The position numbers were made by a program, and so were the translations under genes. A stretch of DNA of 64,000 nt. Source: Glycomyces luteolus. Lineage in GTDB: Bacteria; Actinomycetota; Actinomycetes; Mycobacteriales; Micromonosporaceae. This document shows, one piece after another, positions 34,566-43,379 of the stretch. Where the stretch lies: NCBI RefSeq assembly GCF_027622875.1, contig NZ_JAPZVP010000012.1:62001-126000 (forward strand), given 5' to 3'. Every line of letters begins with the position of its first letter. Positions within the stretch are counted from its first letter, which is position 1. The notes beneath the pieces are model-generated. The model was not told the DNA's origin and did not search any database. It saw only the letters and a program-made list of their open reading frames with translations.

Positions 34566-34856
34566 TCACCGTTTCTTGCGTTTGTCCTTGTGCTGGCTGT
34601 GCTTGTGTTGAAAATGCACGAACAGCCGACCGAAGTTCTTCGAGTCCTTGTCCACCCGGTGGTACAAGGCCTTGATTTCCTTCTGGTCGAGGAACCGCAG
34701 CACCTTCTTCTTCAACTGCCCCGAGCCCTTGCCCGGGATGATCTCCACGAGGTCGATCTTCTTCGCGACCGCCTCGTCGATCACGTCCCGCAGCGCCTTC
34801 TCGATCTGGTCGCCCTTGTTGAAGATGTCGTGCAGGTCCAGCACCAGTTTGGCCAT
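34566..34856 (-). CDS. Smr-domain protein
   Basis: A 96-residue protein made almost only of an Smr domain: VLDLHDIFNKGDQIEKAL at the start (the LDLH motif), the VEIIPGKGSGQLKKKVLRFL core (GKGSG turn, about residues 38-57) and a very basic tail ending in HSQHKDKRKKR. Smr domains bind or nick nucleic acids; some cleave RNA on stalled ribosomes. It is 10 bases downstream of the CDF gene and probably co-transcribed, though no functional link is evident. Confidence 0.85.
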   Translation of the reverse strand: MAKLVLDLHDIFNKGDQIEKALRDVIDEAVAKKIDLVEIIPGKGSGQLKKKVLRFLDQKEIKALYHRVDKDSKNFGRLFVHFQHKHSQHKDKRKKR

Positions 34857-34865
34857 GATCGAAGC

Positions 34866-35780
34866 CTAAGCGCCCGTGCGCGGGATGTCCGGCTCGATGT
34901 AGATGATCTTCGCCTTCGGCACGGCCGCGCGGATGCGCGCCTCGGCCGCGTCGATCTGCGACGCCACCTGCTCGCCGGTCGCCGAAACGCCGATCCCGAC
35001 CTTCGCGGCCACCAGCAGCTCGTCCGGGCCCACGTGCAGGGTCTTGAGGTGGATGAGGGTGTCGCCCTCACCGTCGTTGATGGCGGTCGTGATCGCGTCG
35101 ATGTCCTCGAGCGTCGCGGATTCACCGATGAGCATCGAGCGGATCTCGATGGCCAGCACGATCGCGATGAGCACCAGCAGCACGCCGATCGCCATGGTGC
35201 CGAGCGCGTCGAACACGACCAGCCCGGTGATCCACGACAGGCCCACACCCAGCAGCGCGAGAATGAGGCCGACGAGCGCGCCGATGTCCTCCAGCAGGAT
35301 CACCGGCAGCTCGGGCGAGCGCGAGCCCTTGACGAACTGGACCCACGACTGCTTCCCGCGGACGTGGTTCGACTCCTTCACCGCCGTGCGCAGCGAGAAC
35401 GACTCCAACGTGATCGCGACCAGCAGCACGATCACCGCGACCAGCGGGTTGTGCAGTTCGCCCTCGTGCGTCAGCTTGTGGTAGCCCTCGTACAGCGCGT
35501 ACACGCCACCGATCGAGAACAGCACGATCGACACGATGAACGCGTAGATGTAGCGCTCGCGCCCGTACCCGAACGGGTGCGCCGGGCTGGCCGCCTTCCG
35601 CGAGGCCTTGCCGCCGATGAGGAGCAGCACCTGGTTGGCCGCGTCGGCCACCGAGTGCACGCCTTCGGCCAGCATCGACGCCGATCCCGTGATCGCCGCC
35701 GCGATGAACTTGCTCACCGCGATGCCGGTGTTCGCCGCTAGCGCCGCGACGATCGCCTTGGTGCCGCCTTCTGCTGACAT
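34866..35780 (-). CDS. Cation diffusion facilitator (CDF) family transporter
   Basis: A 304-residue metal/proton antiporter. ATG 35780 is chosen because the following AIVAALAANTGIAVSKFIAAAITGSASMLAEGVHSVADAANQ region (in parts) is the normal CDF start: helices 1 and 2 with the metal-site His-x3-Asp of EGVHSVADA (about 39-47). HPFGYGRERYIYAF follows near 67. Helix 5 has VFDALGTMAIGVLL, with the second Asp of the transport site. The C-terminal cytoplasmic domain ends IIYIEPDIPR. The exported metal is not predictable; zinc, iron or manganese are usual. Confidence 0.9.
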   Translation of the reverse strand: MSAEGGTKAIVAALAANTGIAVSKFIAAAITGSASMLAEGVHSVADAANQVLLLIGGKASRKAASPAHPFGYGRERYIYAFIVSIVLFSIGGVYALYEGYHKLTHEGELHNPLVAVIVLLVAITLESFSLRTAVKESNHVRGKQSWVQFVKGSRSPELPVILLEDIGALVGLILALLGVGLSWITGLVVFDALGTMAIGVLLVLIAIVLAIEIRSMLIGESATLEDIDAITTAINDGEGDTLIHLKTLHVGPDELLVAAKVGIGVSATGEQVASQIDAAEARIRAAVPKAKIIYIEPDIPRTGA

Positions 35781-36163
35781 CTGCTCGCCATTCCTTCCGT
35801 ATGTGTGCGTGACACGCAGAAAGGAGTCTGTCATGGCCCCGCCACACCGATCGCGACGAGTCCGCGCCATCTCGCCAGGCGCGCGGACCGCCGCTGCGAC
35901 GGATTTCACCATTCCGGATCGCCCGCGACGGCGCTACCCTAGAGGACAGGCGACGCCCCAGAAGGACAACAAGCTTCTGGTCAGGGCAAACGCTCGTACA
36001 CCGCCAAGGGAGTCCTCCTCCCGGCCGAACGCCTCCTCGCGAGGCCCACAGCCCCTGTACGAGCTGAGCCCGTGTCACCGAGCGCGGACCGAGTGGTGGA
36101 CCGGTTCCGGCGAATGAGTCCCAGGACTCTGAACCGAACCGAACGCCGCGAAAGGCCACGCCT
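35781..36163. other. Intergenic region between divergent CDF and MFS genes
   Basis: About 380 bases. Frames present here lack ribosome sites. GCTACCCTAGAGGACAGG near 35932 includes a TAnnnT-like -10 (TACCCT), but no -35 partner is convincing. It should hold promoters for both neighbours. No hairpin or operator could be assigned. Confidence 0.4.
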
Positions 36164-37405
36164 GTGACCACCCTCGACGACCGCCAGACTTCCATCGTCC
36201 AAGCGCTTGCTCCTGACACGAGCACTGTCGCCGCGCCCGAGCGCGCCACGCTCAAGCAGTGGCTCGCCGTCGCCGCCGTCGCCCTCGGCGTCTTCGTCGT
36301 CATGACCTCCGAGGTCCTGCCCGTCGGCCTGCTCACCCCCATCAGCGGCGAACTCGGCGTCAGCGCCGGCACCGCCGGCCTCATGGTCACCGTCCCCGGC
36401 CTCGTCGCCGCCATCGCCGCGCCCCTCAGCATCGTCTTCACCCGCCGCCTCGACCGCCGCGTCGTGCTCATCGGCCTGGCCGTGCTCGTCGCTGCCGCGA
36501 ACGTCGGCGCCGCGCTGGCCGCCGGTTTCGAACTGCTCCTCGCGGCCCGCATCCTCGTGGGCCTCGCCATCGGCGCGTTCTGGGCCGTCGCGGGCGGCAT
36601 CGCGCTCCGCCTCGTCCCCGCCCGTGACGTGCCGCGCGCGACCGCCGCGGTCTACGGCGGCATCGGCGCGGCGACCGTACTCGGCGTCCCGGCCGGAACG
36701 CTGATCGGCGACCACTTCGGCTGGCGCGCCGCCATGTGGGCCCTCGCCGGGCTCGCGCTCATCGCCATGACCGCGATCGCGGTGCTCGTGCCGAGGCTCC
36801 CGTCGAACACCACGGTCTCGTTCGCGTCGCTGCCGAAGCTGGTGCGCGCCAACAAGGGCGTGCGCGTCGGTCTGGCGCTCACCTTCTTCATCGTCACGGG
36901 CCACTTCATCGCCTACACGTTCATCAGCCCGATCCTCCAGGCCAACGGCATCGGGGCTGGTCAGGTCAGCGGCCTGCTCCTCGCGTTCGGCGCGGCGGCG
37001 CTCATCGCCACGGTCGCTTCGGGCTCGCTCATCGGCACGCGCCTGCGCGGCACGCTCGCGGCGCTCGGGGTCGCGATGGCGCTCGGCATGGCGCTCATGG
37101 CGTTCGCGGTCGGCGACCTGTTCTCCGCGACGGCCGTGCTCGTGCTCTGGGGTATCGGCTACGGCCTGGTCTCGCCGGTCCTGCAGACCTGGTACATGAA
37201 CTCGGTCGAGCCGGGCGAGGTCGAGATCGCGACTTCCCTGAACACGGTCATGTTCAACCTGTCGATCGCCGTCGGCTCCTTCGCGGGCGGCTACGTCGTC
37301 GACGCGACCGCCCCCGGCGGCGTCCTCTGGATCGGCGCACTCCTCCTCATCCCGGTCGTCCTCATCGCGGTCCGCGCCCGCCGAAAAGCAGCCGCACGCG
37401 CCTGA
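36164..37405 (+). CDS. MFS transporter of the DHA1 (drug:H+ antiporter) type
   Basis: A 413-residue membrane protein with 12 predicted helices, starting at GTG 36164 after GAAAGG. The opening VAAVALGVFVVMTSEVLPVGLLTPISGEL is typical of the AraJ/YdhP-like DHA1 subgroup, and motif A-like FTRRLDRRVVLIG follows helix 2 near residue 88. GGIGAATVLGVPAGTLIGDHFGWRA is motif C-like around helix 5. It probably exports small molecules; substrate unknown. About 190 bases separate it from the trypsin/STAND gene. Confidence 0.88.
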   Translation: MTTLDDRQTSIVQALAPDTSTVAAPERATLKQWLAVAAVALGVFVVMTSEVLPVGLLTPISGELGVSAGTAGLMVTVPGLVAAIAAPLSIVFTRRLDRRVVLIGLAVLVAAANVGAALAAGFELLLAARILVGLAIGAFWAVAGGIALRLVPARDVPRATAAVYGGIGAATVLGVPAGTLIGDHFGWRAAMWALAGLALIAMTAIAVLVPRLPSNTTVSFASLPKLVRANKGVRVGLALTFFIVTGHFIAYTFISPILQANGIGAGQVSGLLLAFGAAALIATVASGSLIGTRLRGTLAALGVAMALGMALMAFAVGDLFSATAVLVLWGIGYGLVSPVLQTWYMNSVEPGEVEIATSLNTVMFNLSIAVGSFAGGYVVDATAPGGVLWIGALLLIPVVLIAVRARRKAAARA

Positions 37406-37598
37406 GCCCATGAGGCGGTCCCCTCGCCCCGGACGTGATCGGCAAGGCCCCCACCGGATACCGGGACATGAGAACCTGGAACCACTCGGCCATGACCGAC
37501 GCGCCCGAACTCGGTCCCCGTCTCGCCCGCGAGCAGGGTGCGCGTCCCGTCGCGGTCGAACACCGACCGCCGATGCCCGCGAGAACTGGAACCCCGCC

Positions 37599-40500
37599 AT
37601 GTCTCCCACCGACCGCCTCTGGTGCAGCGACGAGCGCGTGGTCAGGATCAGCACCGTCAAGCATCAGCGGCGATACAGCCTCACCGGGTACCTCGTCGCC
37701 GACGAACTCGTGCTCACCTGCGCCCACGACGTGGCGGACGCCGAAACCCGCGAGGTCTGCCTTCCCAGTAGCGAAGCCCATCCGGCGCAACTGCTTTGGC
37801 CCGAGGAGGCCGAATCCGACTCGATCGACGTCGCCCTGCTGCGCGTACCCGGGCTTCGGGCCCCGGCGGGCCGCGTCCTCTGGGGCGAATACACCGACTA
37901 CGTGGGCGCGAAAGCCGCCCGCTGCATCGGATTCCCGCGCGCTGAACGCGAGAACGGCGCCCACCACGCCGCCCGCATCGACGGCGGTTTCGTGCCCGGC
38001 CAAGGCTCGGGCAAGGGCCGCATGCAGTTCGACTTCGCCTCACCCGACGCGATCGACCAGCGGGACTGGTCCGGCCTTTCCGGGGCGATGATCCTCGACG
38101 ACCACGCCCTCCTCGGCATCCTCGCCGAACGATCCGGCACCCGCGAACGGCGCTTCAACGCGATCCCCGCCACCCTGATCCTCGAACAGGAAACGTTGCG
38201 CGAGCTCCTCGGCGACCCGGAACTGCTGTCCCTGTCCGACCCTCACCCGCTCGTGCGCAGCCCCTTCGAGCCGCTCGGCGAGGCTACCGAGTTCAAACTC
38301 ATCACCGCCCGATACGGCCAGGTCCCGTTCGTCAGGGAAAGCCACGGCGATGTCCTCGACGCACTCACCGCCTGGTGCTTCGCAACCGCACCCGAGCCCG
38401 CCTCCGGCTGCGACGTGGCCCTTCGCCTGGTGACCGGCCCCGCCGGAGCGGGCAAGACCCGCCTCGCCGCCGAACTCTGCCGCCGCGTCTCCGAGGAGGA
38501 CCCGGCCTGGCGGGCGGGCTTCGCCCTCGACGACCAGGAGGCGCCCTGGGGATCCCACTTGCCGCAGACGCCGCTGCTCGTCGTTTTCGACTACGTCGAG
38601 CGCTCGGCGGTCACGGCGAAGGTGATCGACTTTCTCAAACACCTTGAGCGACTTGGCGAACGCCTGCGCTTCCCCGTCCGGATCCTGCTCATCTCGCGGG
38701 CCGCCGGAGGCTGGTACGACCAACTCAGCGACCAGGGCGGCACCCTCCTGCAACAACGACTCAAAGCCCAGGACTCGCCCCGGATCGCACTACGACGCGG
38801 CGACTTCGGGCCCCAGGAGCGGGCCGCGCACTTCCGAGGCGCATACGCGCGCTTCACCAACGAGATCGACAACCCGATCGATTCCGAACGGTTCATCGAC
38901 CTCATCGAAGGCGCGCAGTACGACTCCCCACTCCTCGTCCACATCGCCGCTCTGCTCGCGGCGAGCGGGTCGACGCTTCCCTCGCCCGATCGCGGCGGGC
39001 TCCGCGACCGGCTCCTCGGGTTTCTCCTGCAGCGCGAACGCGACCGCCGCTGGGCCGCCGAACCCGCCCTCTCCACCACCAACGCCGGTCCCGCCGAAAG
39101 CGACCAGGCTCTGCACGCGGTAGCGATCATGACCCTGACCGGGCCGACGATCCTGGAGGCCGCGGAATTCTTGAAAGCCTCCGAGCTCTGGGCCGACCAA
39201 TCGAATGCGGCGAGACGAGAAGCGGCCAAAGCGTTGGCCCGCCTCTACCCTGCCGAAGACGGCCGGACCGCGCCGATCGAGCCCGACCTCGTCTCCGAGC
39301 ACCTGGTGGCCGGCATCGAGGATCTTCCGGCTGTGACCGCCTCGCTCCACAAGATGCCCCTCAACACCGACCACTTCGCGCGGATGCTCCACCTGCTGAC
39401 GCTGACCCACGACCACTACCCCGATGCGGTCGAAAGCGCCAAGCAGATGCTCGTCCACGCACTGACGAGGATTCTCGGCGGGGAAGCAGAGGAGCTGTCG
39501 ATCGCCGAGATCCTGGATCAGAGCCTTGCCCGACTCATCGAGATCGCCGTCGGACAGGTCGATCGCGGCGAAGAGGCCGAGGTCGCGAATCTCCTTTCCA
39601 GTGCACTGAAACAGGTCTCCGACCTCGATCGCATCGCCGAAGTCGCGGCCGACGTCGAGATCCTTGCCGACCACGACGACGGGCGCCTCGCCGAACTCGG
39701 GCAGACCCTTTACGACATCAAGGTCCGCTACCACCGCGAAAAGGGCGATGCCGCCGACCTCATGGCCGCCCTGGAGGGGGCCGCTCGCGGGTACCTCGGG
39801 AAGGACCGCTTCGTCGAGGCGTTCAACCTCCTCTACGAGTCGATCAATCTGCGTCTGCAGACGGAGCTGTTCACCGACAGGATGTGGGCCGTGGAGGCGA
39901 TGCAGCAACTTCGCGGTCAGCTCGAAGACGACGGCCTCTTCGAGGAGTCCGTCAACGCCGCCGAGACCCTCATACGGGTTCTGCAGGCGACAGGAACGGA
40001 TGCTCCCTCTGCTTACGCGGGCAGCCTCAGCACTCTGGAGCGGGCGGCACGGAAAGCGCGGAGGGAGGACCGGCTCGACGAGGCCCGCAACCTCCTGGAC
40101 CGCACCGTGGGCCTGCGTCAAGAACTGGGTCTGATTCGGTCGTCTGACTTCCTTCCGGCCATTGACGAATACGAGAAGATCGCAGCCGCATGCCAAGAGC
40201 GGTTCCCTCTCGAAGCGATGGCCGCGACCATGGAGGCACTTCGGCTGCGGCAACACATCGGTGACATCGAATTCGACGCGTACCGCCGGAACTTCGAGCG
40301 GCTTGATGCGATCTACCGTGCGATCCAGCGTGTCGAACCGGAGGCCGTCGAGGAATCGGCGACGCTGCTGCAGTGGCTCGCGACCCAGGACCACAGCCTC
40401 CGGCCCGAGGTCGCCGACGCGCTTGAAGCATGCGGGAGCCAACTCTGGTGGGGCTGGCGCCGTCAGACGGCGCTGATCGTGCTGAGTGTGGCGGTCGAGA

Positions 40501-41285
40501 TGCGTCGGCGGATGGCGAGGGATGTGCCGAGGCCCGACGTCAAACTCGCTCGAGCGCTTGCCGAGTACGGACTGGCCCTGTGGTCTGAGGGTCAACGGGT
40601 CCCCTCGTTGCAGGTGCTCAAGGACGCAGAGGCGCACATGCGCGCTGCGGCGGGAGAGCACCCCGACCTCTGGCCGGAAGCCATCCGAACCATGGAGCAT
40701 CGCGTGGTGGCCCTATGGGGCGCCGACCAGTACCATGCCGCTGTTCAGCTGTTCAAGGAATCGGAGTCGATCGAGCGCGGTCGCGATCGGTTCCGGGCTT
40801 CGGCGTCAGTGGCCACACAGGATTCGCGACGAGGTTGGTACGGGGCATCACGCATCGGCGCCGATTTGCCGGGGATGAAGCCGTCCCTGAAAGTCCAACT
40901 GCTGGAGACGATCGTCGAAGACACGCCCGGCGCCTACAGCACGCTTGCGACCGCACTCGAAGATCTCAGCCGAGCGCACGCCGAAGCGGGCGAACTTGAG
41001 GCCGCATTGGAGTCGGTGTCCAGAGCCGTCGACATCCGACGAAAGCTGGCCGAGGCCTCGCCCCGACTTCACGGCCGCAGACTCCTGGATGCCCTGCGTT
41101 TCATGGTCTTCGCGCTGGAAATGCTGCAGAGGAGCAACGACGCCAAGCGAGCCGAGGACGAGGCTGAGACGCTTGTCCGCAAGCTGAAACGGATTGGCGG
41201 CATCGACATCGGTTCCGACGGTGAGCTCACCCCGACGGAATGGATGCGCGGCGGCAGCACCGGCTTCCCCGAGATGGGACTCTAA
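37599..41285 (+). CDS. Trypsin-like protease / STAND NTPase / helical-repeat fusion, candidate conflict-system effector
   Basis: A 1228-residue cytoplasmic-looking protein (no signal peptide). Residues about 10-200 are a trypsin-like serine protease with an intact-looking triad: His43 (LTCAHDVAD), Asp77 (DSIDVALLRV), Ser161 (WSGLSGAMI). Residues about 240-600 are a STAND/AAA-type NTPase: Walker A GPAGAGKT (280-287), Walker B LLVVFDYVE (Asp331), and an RILLISR sensor-like strand (about 361-367). From about 620 to the end are long alpha-helical repeats of TPR/superhelical type (for example YGLALWSEGQRVPSLQVLKDAEAH), a plausible sensor of the invader. This layout matches protease-STAND proteins of bacterial conflict systems, where NTP-driven oligomerisation would switch on the protease. 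A Trypco2 gene follows one gene later. Function is inferred from architecture. Confidence 0.85.
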   Translation: MSPTDRLWCSDERVVRISTVKHQRRYSLTGYLVADELVLTCAHDVADAETREVCLPSSEAHPAQLLWPEEAESDSIDVALLRVPGLRAPAGRVLWGEYTDYVGAKAARCIGFPRAERENGAHHAARIDGGFVPGQGSGKGRMQFDFASPDAIDQRDWSGLSGAMILDDHALLGILAERSGTRERRFNAIPATLILEQETLRELLGDPELLSLSDPHPLVRSPFEPLGEATEFKLITARYGQVPFVRESHGDVLDALTAWCFATAPEPASGCDVALRLVTGPAGAGKTRLAAELCRRVSEEDPAWRAGFALDDQEAPWGSHLPQTPLLVVFDYVERSAVTAKVIDFLKHLERLGERLRFPVRILLISRAAGGWYDQLSDQGGTLLQQRLKAQDSPRIALRRGDFGPQERAAHFRGAYARFTNEIDNPIDSERFIDLIEGAQYDSPLLVHIAALLAASGSTLPSPDRGGLRDRLLGFLLQRERDRRWAAEPALSTTNAGPAESDQALHAVAIMTLTGPTILEAAEFLKASELWADQSNAARREAAKALARLYPAEDGRTAPIEPDLVSEHLVAGIEDLPAVTASLHKMPLNTDHFARMLHLLTLTHDHYPDAVESAKQMLVHALTRILGGEAEELSIAEILDQSLARLIEIAVGQVDRGEEAEVANLLSSALKQVSDLDRIAEVAADVEILADHDDGRLAELGQTLYDIKVRYHREKGDAADLMAALEGAARGYLGKDRFVEAFNLLYESINLRLQTELFTDRMWAVEAMQQLRGQLEDDGLFEESVNAAETLIRVLQATGTDAPSAYAGSLSTLERAARKARREDRLDEARNLLDRTVGLRQELGLIRSSDFLPAIDEYEKIAAACQERFPLEAMAATMEALRLRQHIGDIEFDAYRRNFERLDAIYRAIQRVEPEAVEESATLLQWLATQDHSLRPEVADALEACGSQLWWGWRRQTALIVLSVAVEMRRRMARDVPRPDVKLARALAEYGLALWSEGQRVPSLQVLKDAEAHMRAAAGEHPDLWPEAIRTMEHRVVALWGADQYHAAVQLFKESESIERGRDRFRASASVATQDSRRGWYGASRIGADLPGMKPSLKVQLLETIVEDTPGAYSTLATALEDLSRAHAEAGELEAALESVSRAVDIRRKLAEASPRLHGRRLLDALRFMVFALEMLQRSNDAKRAEDEAETLVRKLKRIGGIDIGSDGELTPTEWMRGGSTGFPEMGL

Positions 41286-41342
41286 CGTTCGTGCACTTGG
41301 TCGCGGCCGGAATCGCCTCTGCACGATGCCTCGCCTGCCGGG

Positions 41343-42140
41343 TTACCCGAGACCGCCGTTGCTGTGGAGCAGTTGGGCGTTGACCCATCCGCCCTCGGCC
41401 GAGCACAAGAACGTCACCAGGTTCGCGCAGTCCTGCGGCATACCCAGGCGCCCGAGCGGTGTATAGCGGGTGAAGTCGGCCTTCTGCTCCTCGGTCATCC
41501 ATCCGGTGTCGGTCGGTCCGGGGTTGATCGCGTTGGCGGTCACGCCCCGTTCGGCGAGCTCGCTGGCGGCGGCGAGGACGATCCGGTCCATGGCGCCCTT
41601 GCTCGCCCCGTAGGGGAGATTCCCGGCGGTGTGGTCGCTGGTCAGGCTGACGATCCGACCGCTGCCGTGGGGCCCGCGGAAGCGCTGCCCGAACTCTCGA
41701 ATCAGCAGCCACGTCGCTCGCGCATTGACCGCGAAGTGCCGGTCGAAGCTCTCCACGGTGGTGTCCATCAGCCCGGAGTCGACCGACTCGCAATGGCACA
41801 ACACCAGCGCGGTGACGCCTCCGAGTTCGCGCTCGACGCGGTCGAAGATCTGGACTGGCGTCGCCTGGTCGTTCAGGTCCGCCTCGACCGCCATGGTTCT
41901 CGCCCCGAGGGAAGCCACCTGCCGGCGCAGCGCTGCGGGGGCCTCCGGCTCAGCGCCCCAGGGCATCCGAGTGTCATACGGAGTCCAATAGGTGAAGGCG
42001 ACGTCCCAACCGGCTCTCGCCAGGTTCAGTACCACGGACGCCGCGATCCCCGCAGAACGGCCGGCCCCGGTGACCAGGGCCAGCGGGCGCGGCGCCGCGC
42101 TCTTGCCCTGCGTGCCTTCTATGCCCATCTGTTCGCTCAT
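41343..42140 (-). CDS. Short-chain dehydrogenase/reductase (SDR)
   Basis: A 265-residue classical SDR. The cofactor motif ALVTGAGRSAGIAASVVLNLARAG (in parts, about 18-40) has a slightly altered TGxxxGxG. The catalytic residues are Ser in VSLTSDHT and Tyr-x3-Lys in YGASKG (about 162-167), followed by NPGPTDTGWM. ATG 42140 follows AGGATGAGG; ATGs at 42149 and 42128 are alternatives. It lies on the opposite strand between the trypsin-STAND gene and Trypco2, and there is no evident functional link. Substrate unknown. Confidence 0.85.
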   Translation of the reverse strand: MSEQMGIEGTQGKSAAPRPLALVTGAGRSAGIAASVVLNLARAGWDVAFTYWTPYDTRMPWGAEPEAPAALRRQVASLGARTMAVEADLNDQATPVQIFDRVERELGGVTALVLCHCESVDSGLMDTTVESFDRHFAVNARATWLLIREFGQRFRGPHGSGRIVSLTSDHTAGNLPYGASKGAMDRIVLAAASELAERGVTANAINPGPTDTGWMTEEQKADFTRYTPLGRLGMPQDCANLVTFLCSAEGGWVNAQLLHSNGGLG

Positions 42141-42362
42141 GGGCCTCATCCTGGTGGGCCGTCCTTCGATGAGCAACCGATTTCGTCGGAGTCCGGATCG
42201 TTCTTGTGAGAGGGAGGTCTCGCCTGGTTGCGCGGGCGGAAGCCGTCGAATACCGCGGTCGCCTTCCCCTCCTCGGTCCGCTCGGCGCGATCGAACGGCT
42301 CACGCAGGCGAGGGCGCCCCCGCTCCCCGACTGCCTCCCCGCCGCGTGACTAAGCTCGCGGG

Positions 42363-42677
42363 ATGGAACCGATTCCCCTCAGTTCGGCCGTGGCCGAGAT
42401 CCGGCGTGAACTCAAGATCGCGATGCTGACCGCCGATGACCAAGTGGCCCTTGAGGTCACGGACATCGAACTGGAACTGACGCTGGAGATCAGCCAGAAC
42501 AGCTCCGGGGGCGCCGGTGTTTCAGTCCTCGGGGTGGTCGACGGCAAGGCGGACATCACCCGCGCCGGTTCGCGCCTGCATCGCATCAGGCTGACGCTGC
42601 GTCCGCAGGCATACGGTGAGAACGGCGAGACGACCTCGCTGCGGCTCTCCGACTCCGAGGCGGTCGATCTGATCTAA
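42363..42677 (+). CDS. Trypsin-co-occurring domain 2 (Trypco2) protein
   Basis: A 104-residue protein consisting of a single Trypco2 domain: an N-terminal helix (PLSSAVAEIRRELKIAML), beta strands (QVALEVTDIELELTLEI, then GGAGVSVLGVVDGKADI) and a final strand HRIRLTLRPQ. The family was defined by its repeated occurrence beside trypsin-like-domain STAND NTPases in conflict systems, and such a gene lies at 37599-41285. TAAGCT at 42351-42356 is six bases before the ATG and there is no ribosome site, so it may be transcribed as a leaderless message from its own promoter. It is likely a regulator or adaptor of the protease; mechanism unknown. Confidence 0.85.
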   Translation: MEPIPLSSAVAEIRRELKIAMLTADDQVALEVTDIELELTLEISQNSSGGAGVSVLGVVDGKADITRAGSRLHRIRLTLRPQAYGENGETTSLRLSDSEAVDLI

Positions 42678-42788
42678 GTTCAGCGGTCGACGATGGACGA
42701 ACGGGTCGGCTACCGGATCTGCGGCACCGCACTGAAGGCCCTCAGCGCATGTTCCCTCGGACTTGCAGCTGCTCGGTATTCTGCAGTC

Positions 42789-43358
42789 ATGTCCACGATC
42801 ACTGGTCCCGCGAAGATGTCCCGCGGCCGAAAAGTCGCGATTGCGGCCCTATGCGTGGGGGTCGCGGTCGCCGGGACGCTCGTGTATTTCCTCGTCCGCG
42901 GGGAACAGGCTGCGCCCCATGGGTTTCCCGGCGACCACCATGTGATCGTCTATCTTGATCGCGACGTCGAGGACGACGTCCTGGAGCAGATTGAGTCGGC
43001 GCTCCAGGAACATCCGCTGACCGAGCAGATTGAGTACGAGTCCCAGGAAGAAGCCTTGGAAAGGTTCCAGGACACCTTTTCAGAACAGCCTGACCTTGTG
43101 GATTTGACGGATGCCGCTGACCTGCCGTCCGCCTTCCGAATCAGACTGACCGACAGCGATCGGTCTGAAGAGTTCGTTCAAGAATTCGAGGAGGTGGAGG
43201 GTGTATACGAAATCACCGACCTTATGGAGGCCTATCGGTACTACGAGCCGGCCTGTATCGAGTTCGAGGATAAGGGCATCAGTCCTGCCGAGGGCGACAC
43301 TGAATCGGTTCTCTATGAGATAGAGCAGGCTTGCAGCAATTTCGGTTACGACTTCTGA
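42789..43358 (+). CDS. Membrane-anchored protein with a stand-alone FtsX-type extracellular domain
   Basis: A 189-residue protein with a single N-terminal membrane anchor (about 14-35, KVAIAALCVGVAVAGTLVYFLV), followed by an FtsX extracellular-domain-like region: HHVIVYLDRDVEDDVLEQIESAL, then IEYESQEEALERFQDTF, LPSAFRIRLTDSDRSEEFV and VEGVYEITD. This is the pattern of the periplasmic loop of FtsX that contacts cell-wall hydrolases, but the FtsX permease helices are absent. An acidic tail with two Cys (PACIEF, EQACSNF) follows. TATTCT at 42777-42782, six bases before the ATG, suggests a leaderless start. Confidence 0.72.
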   Translation: MSTITGPAKMSRGRKVAIAALCVGVAVAGTLVYFLVRGEQAAPHGFPGDHHVIVYLDRDVEDDVLEQIESALQEHPLTEQIEYESQEEALERFQDTFSEQPDLVDLTDAADLPSAFRIRLTDSDRSEEFVQEFEEVEGVYEITDLMEAYRYYEPACIEFEDKGISPAEGDTESVLYEIEQACSNFGYDF

Positions 43359-43379
43359 GACTCACGTCCAGGCGGCGGG

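Noticed and set aside
37410-37598. N-terminal extension of the trypsin-STAND protein
   Set aside because: The preceding 63 codons are Arg/Pro-rich, with poor codon bias and no ribosome site; ATG 37599 begins directly before the trypsin-like domain.
37599-41285. Calling the trypsin-STAND protein a named Avs (AVAST) type
   Set aside because: Domain order is similar in concept, but without alignment the fused protease and the Trypco2 partner fit better with the trypsin/Trypco conflict systems.
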